From Henricia sp. BOLD:AAB3569 (lineage: Eukaryota; Echinodermata; Asteroidea; Spinulosida; Echinasteridae): a stretch of 64,000 bases of DNA. The notes beneath the pieces are model-generated. The model was not told the DNA's origin. It made no database searches and saw nothing but the letters and a program-made list of their open reading frames with translations. The stretch spans positions 186,001-250,000 of the forward strand of contig JBBELK010000671.1 of the NCBI GenBank assembly GCA_037783545.1, in the 5' to 3' direction. Made by a program: the position numbers and the translations under genes. Below are positions 13,001 to 25,000 of the stretch, piece after piece. Every line of letters begins with the position of its first letter. Within the stretch, counting starts at the first letter, position 1.

Positions 13001-16000
13001 ACCAGCCTGAACCAGACTTTTTCAACTCCATGCTGGTATGAAAGTGTTGCAAGGGCAGGAAATCCAAATGTGGTGATATTTCTCATCTGAAATCAGCTTT
13101 ATCGGCCCCCTTTTTACTTTACTGAGGTAATACTTGCAAAAACTGAACAAAACTTCAATAATTAATAGTTTATTTTATGGATATTTGCACACAGAGCATA
13201 AGTATTGGATCCATTTGTTTCTTGTGTCTTTTTTGTGTCATGCTTGGCCTTGTACATGTACTTGCATTGCAGCATTGTTCATCATGTTGACATGAACCAC
13301 AGTATATTGTTCATTGTAGGACACTAGCATAGATTTATAAAGTCTTAAATAATTATTTTACCTATAAATATCACTACATGTAAGTATCAGTATATTTATA
13401 TCAGGAAGTGCAAATTTGACATAAAAAGTAAGCAGTTACATATGTAGTTTAGCTTAAATTTAGCAGGAAAAATTAGATACCGGGGGTACTGTGATATCAG
13501 GATATTACTATTATTAGCCAGTCCTTGGTTTTGTGTACTGATCTTCTCATAACACCTATCTGATTTATGCCTAAATTAATTAAGTAGGAGATGAGTTTTA
13601 TTTTTAGTAATGCATTCCTTTCAGCTGCTCAATGGCTAGCACATGAAGAATATTGGGGCTTGCATGATACATGTACCGAGTGGCACAAGTAATGCTGTAA
13701 CCGAACATACGAACCGAACGGGATTTTACGGAACTTGGCACTTCCGAACCAACCGGACCGAACCGAACATTTCACTCAGTTCGGCTGTTCAGGAGTGTTT
13801 CACATCTTACATATTTTAGCTGTAAATGTAAAAGGCAGCTATCATGGCTTCCAAACTGTCAAAAACCCACTCGAATTCGAAATTACTTCTTATGCTTGCA
13901 AAAGCGCTTCGTGTTTAACTGTCGAACGCCATACATGTATGCACTGTACAAAGCAATTTTTGTGCTAAATCAGATCCGACATTTTGAGCCTGGCGCTGGC
14001 GCCAACTGTACCAACATGCATGACTCCGTACCGACATGACTTCACAATCGATATCTACACGGACGTCGCTCGATCGGTGCCGATCAAATATTGTATTGGC
14101 TCCATCGCCGCAATGTGCCAAAGCCATAGAGTTACCACGCAGTATGCATACTGCACGATATGCTGATAAACTGTCGATTAATCGGAATGGTTTGATTGAT
14201 AATGCCCTCTAGCGGCGTGGTATACATTTTGCATTGTGAAAATGGTGTATCGGGACAGAATTACCAAACTTTAGCTGAACCGAACCGAACCCGAACTTGC
14301 GGACTTCGTTATAGCATTAGGCACAAGCAATAGCTAAATTGAAAGCTCTGGTTAATATGTATGTATGACAGCAGGTTTAATTCCATATCGATCCAGCCAC
14401 TAAAGTTTTATCTTGTATAGACTATTGTAAGTATGTAAAAGTGCAAGTTTGATGACAAAAACACAAAAGCTTTGAATTTTTCTGAGTTGTCCCTGCAGTA
14501 CATGTAACTATATTAGCTTGCAAAGTTTCAAAAATCAAGCTTGGGGCAAGCTTTCTGGCGAGCAGGTTACAAGCTTGCGGCAAGCTTGCGGCAAGCTTGC
14601 GGCAAGCTTGTGGCAAGCTTAAGTTTGCAGAGAGCTTGCAGAGAGCTTGCAGTGAGCTTGCAGTGAGCTTGCAGGGTTTCAATTATGCAAATTAGCTTGC
14701 CGGCAAGCTTGCTTATAAATGTGTCGGCAAGCTTGCGGCAAGCTAAACTAATTTGCATAATTGAAACCCTGCAAGCTCTCTGCAAGCTCACTGCAAGCTC
14801 ACTGCAAGCTCTCTGCAAGCTCTCTGCAAGCTTGCCGGCAAGCTAATGCCGCAAGCTTGCCGGCAAGCTTGCCGCAAGCTTTCCAATATTTCTGTAAGGG
14901 TAGGGACTGCCGGAGTGAATGAATTCGATACAAATGTGGACAAATGTTTAGTTTTACAGAAAAATGTACAAATAACATGTTGCTGATCTATCTAAAACCT
15001 GTAAAAAAAAATATGCATAATCACAGAGAACTTCCTTCAGAAAAACAAAATCTTATAACAAAGTGGTAAAGTTGCCTGTTGCAATATCAACCCTAAATAA
15101 ATAAATTAACCTACATAATGTTGATTTTCAGTGGATAGTAAATACAATGCAACTGCTATTGGGGTTATGAACAAAGCAAGGCATATTGTTTTTTTGGCCC
15201 TGCAGTTGAATGTTGATAATAATTTTTGTTTAACTAAATAACTTCAACAAGAACAAACAGTAATAAAGATTGCTCACTTCTTACCTTGAAAAAGCCAAAA
15301 ATTGGATTACTATCTCATTACACTGCAAGGGGTCAGTGTTTTCCTGTTGCATATTGATGAGGACATGATCTGTAGGATGAATGACCTCTGCCACTTCACC
15401 TTGCCTGTCCAGAATCTCTGGAAACCCTGCTTGGTATAGGTGTGCAAATGCGACCCGACTCAGACCTGCAGGTCCACTGGAAAAATAGCAATAATATTGA
15501 TGTCATAACTTTCCATATGAATTGTACGTGGGGGTCTTTCTATAAATTAGGGGTCCAATGTTGGTGTCCCCCGTTACATTTTACATCTTGTTTTTATAAA
15601 TTCAGGACACATTCTTTAAATACTTTCCATCTCAAAGAGTGAGTACATAAAGTAAAATTCATACAAAATGGTTTAAAAGCCAATTTAATGATTTTTGTAT
15701 GAAAAATAACACATATCAGGTGTAACGGGGGACACCAAATGTCACACTTTTGGACCCCTAATTTATAGAAAGACCCGTATACTAAGCATGATTTGGCTTA
15801 CATGTGGGCAATTCCAGCGTCACGGACATTACATTTCACAATTTATATTTTTGTGTTACTTTATAAGAGCTCATTTCATATCCATGGATGTGTAAAATTT
15901 GAAATAATCCACAGTTATTACAAAGCCGTCATCCTGGACAGTGTGCATCACATGTAGGAATTTGAGACAGTTTCTATACATCATTTGTTGGATATCATAA

Positions 16001-19000
16001 GTAACCACTACCGTCACGGACATTACATTTGTTGGACATGACATTTTGCATGCCAGTACATTTGTGTGTGAGATTCCTTACTGAATGATTGGTAAGGCAA
16101 TGTATAAATTGCATCTAAAAGAGAATTGTGAAAATAAAGGAGCATGTGCTCTGTAGAACACCAAACGTTACCTCACGGAAATTACATTTTCAACGCCGCG
16201 GACATTTTGTCCACTTTCATAAAATTGTAAAAAAACATCAAAACTATACATTCTTGTCACTGATTTTACCTTAATGATCAAGTGTACATGCTTTCTAATG
16301 GTTTTGATAGTATATTTGTTGTCATACTGTTTAGAGAGCTGGCAATATGCTGATAAATTGATTTATGATTTTTAGTAAATTTCACGACGGCTGACATGAA
16401 ATTATACACAATATGAAAAACTACTTATATGTCTAATATTTTAGGGAGCTCAGATCAATATACAATACTCTGATTTACCTTTCTGAACATGACATGTTAT
16501 TTAATCTGAAATGAAGCAACAAAATTGAAGTACATACTGTACATGTACTACAAAAGTCACGGACATTACACCTGTGCTTGTGATCCATGACAGGGATCCA
16601 CAAATAGTGTATCTGTACATTTTACTGAGGACCCCCAATTTAAAACATACATGAATTTCACATGAATTTCCTCTTTACTGAATAAAAAGTGATGTTCTGG
16701 ACTCGGAACTCGGTCAAACTTTCCATTTTTTACCGTTGCAAGGCATGGCAAAAATTTACATGACGGACGATGACAGCAATTTTCACCTTCAGAATAAGGA
16801 CGTATATACTTGGCACACTATGTGAGCTACGAGCAGTTATCGAGGTTTAAGCTGAGATACAGTGACTTACTTAAATTTGCAAAAAATGTGAAATTTTCCG
16901 CCTGTTCTTTTTTTTTCAGACCATTCGGCTTGCTTGTGCAACATGTAGTTGATGCCAATGCTTTGTGCATTTCGGATCAACTACACGTCGTGATATGGGA
17001 TACACGCACTGCGGTAAGCATGCATTTTACTCAAGTCATCGTGTCGAAAAAAGTCTTCAAAGCGGACGAAATAAATTTGCACTTTTTGAAAGAATGTAAG
17101 TAAACTCGATATCTGCTTGTAGCTGAGATTGTGTGTCAAGTGTATTCGTGGCCATTTAGAGCGTGAATAGTGGTGTTGTTGTTGTTGATGAATAGTGGTG
17201 TTGTTGATAGAAATTAACGAGAAGATGTGTCCCGGCGCGGTGGGTACGCGGTGTACGGTCAAACCCAGCGATCCTGATGTGATTGCATTTTTTTGTCAAG
17301 CTTGATCGGCGTCAAAAACGACACGAAGCAAAGAATCCCTGCATATGACACTTGTCGAAACATTACTAGTACCACAACAGCAATGTTCAGTGGAATTCAT
17401 AATGTATTTGTTTTCAAAAACCAACTACAAAACCGACAACAAACGGCACTCCCGCATATTCAAACACACACGGTCATAGCACATGGCTGATGATTTAGCT
17501 GTCTGAGGTGGGCTTACATGTAGTTGCGTGACGTCACCATCATTGTATCGTGCGGAGCGCTATTGGACGTCCTGATGAGCTGTGCCTGTACTGTACATGT
17601 AGACTGTATACATCCGTCATTCAGCCTCAACATATCATCTTAAAAACAGTATCGGTTCATGTTGTCCATGGTGGGAGAAGGAAGTGATTCCATGATTTGT
17701 TTTTGTTCAACAAATGACTCTTCTTCCTCACAGTAGACAAAGAGATTGTGGTGCCTTGTCTCTTCAGAAATTTCACTGTGCATCCATCATTGTGTATGTG
17801 TGCTATTTGTGCGAAGAATTTTGTGAGGAACATCACACGGACAAAGAAGCCAATCTGAATGAATGTGGCTCTGGTTCATCATCACTACCACAAACAAATG
17901 CAAACCCAACTCGTTTGCATCTTTCAACCAGTAATGCGCGCGCGCCAAATTGGGCTAGCCGGGGCTGGGGCTGGGGTTGTGATGGGGGGGATTGAGCAAG
18001 GGGGAGGGCTGGGCCGGGGGTGGGCTTGGCTAGGCCGGAGAGAGCTTGGCTGGGCCGGGGTGGGCTTGGCTGGGCCGGGATGGGCTTGGCTGGGCCGGGG
18101 TGGGCTTGGCTGAGCTGGGCCGGGCCGGGCCAGGCAGGACTGGGATGGGCTGGGATGGCTTCGGGCCGGGCTGGGAGGACTTCGAGCTGAGCTAGGAGGG
18201 TTTCGGGCTGGGCTTGGAGGACTTTGGGCGGGACTGGCGTGGCTTTTGGCTGTGCTGGAAGAGCTTTGGGCTGGGCTGGGAAAGCTTTGGGCTGGGCTGG
18301 GAAAGCTTTGGGATGGGCTGGGAGAGGGGTTTCGGGCTGGGGGAGGGGTTTCGGGCAAGGTTGGCATCGGGCAGGGTTGGCATCGGGCAGGGTTGGCATC
18401 GGGCAGGGTTGGCATCGGGCAGGGTTGGCCTCGGGCTGGGCTGGGATGGCTTTAGGCTGGGCTGGGATGGCCAATTATTGTTTTCATGATTAAACCTATG
18501 TGGTGAGCTGAATAGCACGTCTCAAAAACAGCACTAGAAGTGCAGGTTGTCGGGGAGGCAATCCTGGCAGAGTGGTGCACCCTCCCTTAGCGGCTCGTAG
18601 CCTCGTGCGGTGGTTGATGCAGCCAGCCTTGCCACATGAGGGGATCATGATATGCACATTACTGCCCAGTAAAAGAAGCTGACATCAGCACTTAGATAAG
18701 AGAAGTCATTGTCTCTACCCCTCCCATGCCTGTAATTATGACCGCAATTTTTAGTTTGTGGCATTTATTGCTTGTTGAAGGTTGCATTGAAATGTTATGG
18801 ATACCAGTGAATTCCCTGGCCCTAAAAACCCTGGGGGAGACATTTCAATCACTGTTCTACTCCAAATATTAAAGAAGTTAAAGCAATTTTAGCGATTTTC
18901 AAGGTCAACCGTGGCCATCTTGGAATTGACCTAGATATCACCCTCTTCCGGTGGCTAGATTTTGGTGGACTTTTATCGTGCCATTCTCCACATTCAGTAG

Positions 19001-22000
19001 AACCAGAAACTGTGAAAAATCGTTTGTTAGAATTTGTTGGAGGTTAGGGTACTTTTTCAATAACTAAGTATACAATAAATCCTTTACAAATAGCGGCAAT
19101 TTTTTAACGTCAGATTTTATCACTTTCCCGAGCTCCGTTTCTGTCCAACCTTTGATATGTTGTTCAGCATGCTTGAAACTACAGGAAATTACAATAAAAC
19201 AATTTGTTTGAGGTTGGTGTATTTTTGGTTCTATATTGACCCGCCTACTGTGAAAAGGCCTTAAATTTTCACAGTTTTACATAACAGATTCATTTAATCT
19301 GCATGACTGCACAAATTTAGCTTGTGCTAAAATTACTACACTGCAGATTGACTTTTGTCTCTCTCTCTCTAAAGAAATGGAGAAAGCTTTTGAGCTTTTG
19401 TTTGCTCGGTATAGAAACGTGAAAATGTTGACAACTTTAGACGGCCCCATAACAGCACATTTATTGTATTAACACTGACACATACGTACATTAAACGGTT
19501 ACATATGGATAATGCATGTTATATCCCAGCCAATTCTCTCCTCCGTTTCGCATGCAGGCACCCAACCCTGTACAAGTCATGTTTCCTCAGCCACGTTTCT
19601 AGAATGCATGCGCCTCAATCCCACAATCAATGCTAAAATGTGTCTCAATGCGCCAGCCAATCTGGCGGCAGCTTTTATCACGCAAAGATGGCGCAAACCA
19701 CGGTCATTAGAGAGGTTTCGCACCGTCACGGATACCGATACGGTTACGTCATGACTCTATGCGCCTCTCGTGACGTGTAACCGTAGTACACATGTTTTTA
19801 TACGCGTGATAGAACGGTTATCGGCCTCCATACGCGTAGCATAAAAACGAATACCGGTTATGCAGATTTGTCGCCTTTTCCGTGATGGATCAATAACTTG
19901 TATGCATTTTTTTTTCATGTATCTTCCGTGAATACATTTTGAATTTAATGCCCACGTGAAAGTGAGGAAAATCTGCTGAAAACAAAGCCAAGCGACTAAG
20001 CGGATTTAGCCGATAGTGTGCATAGTGTACATTCACAGTGCGAAACCTAGTTCAGTGTGCACATTTCCTGGTGGAAAGGCTATTACAAATGAGTATAGCA
20101 TGTTCATCTATTGCCTGAATTTATACCAATTGACATTGGTTTATACTTCGTACTGAATCAAGTTGAAATGGGCAATAAAACATGGCAAAATCCTTATGGC
20201 TGTGTCTTTCTTCCTTTTTTGAGCCAATTAACAATCTTTGCGAAGAACAAAGAAATGAATGTATAGCCTTTCCGCGTTAAAATATTGGTGGCGTCTGTAT
20301 TAATTGTGAAACGCCCAAATTCAATGGCTCTACATTGTACATGTACATTTCCTAGAAACAATGAAAAAACAATATGACATATATAGGCCCATATACACGT
20401 AGATCCGATTCTTTACAAATAACCACTCTTAACGTTAGATTTGTTTTTCAGTTTCACATGCTCTGTTTCCGTCCAACTTTTGATATGTTCTTCAGCATAC
20501 ATGTATTTGTATCTTTTGCAAATTTTGTTTTAAGTTTGGGTATTTTGGTGCTACATTATATTGACCCACCTAATACCATACCAGTAATAGAATATTGGTT
20601 GTAACTGGAACACAGAATGTGCCCTTGAAACATGGGACATTTCTGTAGTGTACATGCATGGTTTTGGAAAATGACTTTACCTTGTAGTGTAGGGTCCAAC
20701 AGGTATGAAGGGTTCATGGACAAGCGTACATGTAAATGGCAGTTCCTCTAGGTCTCCAGTCTGTTCTTTACTATGAGGTGCATCAACCTACACAGAAAAT
20801 TATTTGCATTATACGGATGTAGGGCAATTTAGATTCATTTTACTTTTGTGAAACATAAAAATGAAAGTGTGCTGCGATATAATTGAGCATTGTGTGGTTT
20901 GACAATCCTGAACCAGATTCTTACGTGTGTTCATTTGCACCGATTCATGTCATAACTCTTCCAAAGTGACGTAGGCCTAATAAACAAAGTAGTATCACAC
21001 TTGGTGAATTCATCATACTGACATACACGTAAATGGTTTCTCAGAAAGACAAATAAACTTTTAAAACAAAATGTCTAGTCTCTGGCATAAAACAAACCAT
21101 TTCACCCTAAACTCAATGAAAGTAGGAATATACTGCTTGTAGGTATAAAGTGTGGTGTACAGTAGGCTTGGGCGACTCCAGCATTTTTGGAGTCGACTCC
21201 TATTCCAAAGAAGAATCGCGATTCCATTCAGAATCGATTGAATTTTTCAAAGGAAACATTAACTACATGTAGTGCGTTTAAAACATAGTTTCCATGTAAT
21301 TGTAGCACACACACGCAGACTAAATGCAAGCAACTGTGACGCAAACACCGACAGACATGACAGAAACAATCAGCAAAGTTAACCTTGGGTCAACTTTGCC
21401 GACTGTCTGCATTACTGTTTGCATTGCAGTTATTATGTCTAGTCTGTGGTACTGTCTTCTGCCTTTGTCGCAATGATGTGGAAACCAAACATTGACGATA
21501 CTGCTTATTGTGCAGACGACGACATTTTTGGCACCGAGCGGCACTTAAATGTCTATAAAATGATGTCGGTCTGTGGAAATTATCATAAGTCAAGTGTTTT
21601 GGCTACAAAATTACTAGGTAATTGGGTCATTCCGTGTCAGTTCAACACGCTTTTCGACCGGACCATCACAGATTGAAATTAAATTTGGTGTGCTGATTGG
21701 ACTCCTTGAGAAACCCCAAGAACTAAAATGTTATGTCATTTTATAAATTAATTTTTCAGATACGGGTCAACAAACGTTTGACTAATTATCATGACCTGCT
21801 ACATTAATGACAGCTGTAACTCCACTAAAGATACCATTCACTGAACACTTGAGGATTGTTTGTCTTGACTCATTTGGCTTAGCTGTGGCCCAACACTTCA
21901 ACGCCACATTACATGTACACAGGCGCGGATCCAGAGGGGGCGTTTTGGGGGTCAAAACCCCTCCCTGCTCCGACACCAACAAATATAATGTAATGCATTT

Positions 22001-25000
22001 TGTGTGTGTCCGCCTGTCCGAAACGAGCTGACATAAAAAAACCTGACGGGCAAAACCTCTCCCTGGTGGCAAAACCACCTCCTGGAAAAATTCCTGGATC
22101 CGCCCCTGGTACATGTACATTCAACCAAGAACATGAGCGTTTTGGTCACACCTACAGATTAGCCTTGTACAAGTCTGTGTGCGTGAGCTTGTCTCACTAT
22201 GGTCACTGGCAAAATCTAGGCCCGTACATGTATGACTACTACTTTAGAACTAGAGCTAAATCCCAGCGCAGTGGCATCATTAGCGACCTCACACGGTGAA
22301 CTGTACCGGTAGCCAGCGAATAGGCTGGTAACCGGAATATATTGGTCTGAAAACCAGACTAACCGCGCGAGGCTAAATCACAGCCTTGTTCTTTCTGTAC
22401 ACGACATGTTATGTGTTTCTTTATATTTCTTTATATATTATGCGAAACCCGACATAACATCAGAGCTCACTATTTTCACCCTCGGGTCAAATAGTGCGTG
22501 TGACCCATTTTCAAGCATCAACATTTGTACATGTGTAGTGTATGTATATGTGTCTGTTTATGATACAAAGAAAGTTGAATTAAAGGTAGCAGTATTCCTT
22601 TTCCATTGGATTCATTGGAGTCATGAAAAAATGTCACATTTTGGTGTCCTTTTTTAGGGATAAAATGTTGAGAAACGGCAAATAAAAACAACTAGGCAAA
22701 TCCTTGCACCTTTGTATTATCTTATTTATTACATTGATGAATCACCAACACGCTCACAAATAATTTTGCTAAATTTGGTTTATTAAAATATTTTTTTCTA
22801 CTCAATGAAAATGAAAAAAAAAAATCTCTCCAGTATCAAAAACTGACTTATGGCATCTCTCCATGTCTCTGATGCAATATGGCGACGTCATCACGTAGTG
22901 TTACAACTGTGAGAAAATCAACAAATTGCAAATTGAAGACCAGAAGAAAGCCCTTACATTTTTTGTTCTGCAAGGTTATGACGAGTTTGTGAACTTACCA
23001 ATAGGTACGTACGGAAAGTCTATTTTTCAAACAGTGCCGTATTGATCCGCCAAAACAACCGTTAACCAATGCTTACGTCTCGTGCTCTCCTTTTGAAAAA
23101 TTAGCATCAAAAGTCCCCGCCCATGAAACACGTCTTGTACAGAAAGAACAAGGCTGTGATTTAGCCTCACGTGTGTAGTCTAGTTTTCAGCTCAAGATAT
23201 TCCGGTAACCAGCCTATTCGCTGGCTACAGTTTACCGAGGTCGCTATTGATGCCACCGCGCTGGGATTTAGCTCTATACGGGCCTAGATGATTCACACAC
23301 AGACTTGGACAAGGATAATATCAGATAGGCAGCGCCACTCAGTGGAGCAGCTTGTTATTTTTAAACAACACGCTGCATCCATTTGTGATCAACATTGACC
23401 TTGACGGAATTGTTCTTGACCTGCAAAGCCCTGAGGAAGGTGCATTGCACCGAAAGATTGGTTTCTTCAACATTGTGAGCACTGTTAATATTTTGAATTC
23501 CATCTTTAATACGTTCACAGTGCTATGCAGCATCACATTTGTTTTTAATACATGTATAGACACATGTATACAAGCAGCCAGTGATTAAAGTGAAAAGCAC
23601 ACATGGATTTGGCTTTCTGTCCCCTCCATTTTGCTTAAATTATCTTACTGTGTACACATTTACATCAGGCTTCATGTAGACAGGACTGGGAGCATGTTGT
23701 TGTGTAGAAACGTCTCCAGATGCGACAGCTCTGTGGGAAGGCTTTTCGGGCATCCTTTAAAAAAGCAAAACGGAAAGGGGTCACCAATTTGTGACATGGG
23801 GATCAATTTCTGAAGTTTTAGCACATACTGAAATAAATCATCAAGTATTAATCCCAGATTTCATCAAAGAATACAAACAAATACTTTGGAAGATACAGTA
23901 CATGTAACTTGTGTCATGTATTTTCTGTATGATTAAAAAATGTGTATCTTTGAGGTACATGTACATGTAAGTCATACAAATTTGACTCCTTTAAGGTTTT
24001 AAATGTGACATGCACTTTGCAAGGACACCACGGTTACATTCACCACCACTTTTTTGGCCTTTGCATGTCTTATGTCAGCCTAACGGAATGATTACGATAA
24101 CATTTAAAAGGCATGATTACATATACCTTCAGAATACAGCACACTACATGTACATGTACATGTATATTTAGAGTGTTACTTTTTTTCGAGTTTCGAGTTT
24201 CGAGTTTCGAGTTTCGAGTTTGATCATGTTTTTATGCAAATATGTACTCGAAAAAGTTGTAACTGCCAACATCGAGTTACAACTCGAAAATGTCAATAGA
24301 CGCTCCAATAGACGCTCGTAACCGGGACGGACACTTGCGTTACATTTTAGGCCGTCCTGGTTACGAGCGTATATTGGAAATTTGTACACAGGGTTTTTAG
24401 AAAGGCATGTTGTCACACTATTTGTAACCCTTTTTGGGCCTAAGTAATCTCTTCAGAACAACTGAAACTTATTTCTTTTATTTTGAGACAGACAAAGGTA
24501 TTTTCTGGAAAATATGGTCTGTGTTGCCAAAATGACCTCTTTACTGTGGAAAGACTCACATGTAAAGCTCACTGTACACTTCTATTTCTTACCTGGGTGG
24601 CATACTTGGACTTTTAGGTAAGGGAGACCTACTGTAAATTCCAGACAGTTCTCCCTGAACGGATCCCTGGTCAGTGCCGATGGAGCTTGGTGGCAGTGAT
24701 GCAGCTGATGAATAATGCTCTTTCTGTTCCAAACGACCATCCTGTTTACCATTAAAAAAAAAAACAATTCAGTGTTTGTACACTTTCAAAGTAACCTACA
24801 TACACTCTCAAAATCTGACGAATCAAATATTAAATGAGCCAGTTCCGATTTTCCCAGGAAATGGATTTTGTTCTAACCTCCATGTAACAATCACATAAGG
24901 TACATTTACTACCCCAAAATACTAGCCATGGGAAGAAAACAGGAAAAGTGTAATACAGTGAAACTTGTCTATAGTGGCCACCAAAGGGACCCACAAAATG

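Larger units (their letters stand above)
12903..14897 (+). mobile_element. Large dispersed element E, copy 1, ending in AAGCTTGC arrays
   Basis: About 1.3 kb here matches 60352-61367 in opposite orientation: landmarks include TGAGAACCAGTCTAG, CTGACTCCAACATTTAACAA, TTGCAAGTTTGATGACAAAAA-type sequence and the terminal TTTCTGTAAGGG. The match is interrupted by an inserted element at about 13676-14333. The right end is an AAGCTTGC array. No transposase is seen. Confidence 0.8.

Noticed and set aside
17833-18518. Long Pro/Ala/Ser-rich and Gly/Trp-rich open frames
   Set aside because: They are by-products of the G-rich minisatellite; several phases on both strands are open at once and no splice or domain evidence exists.
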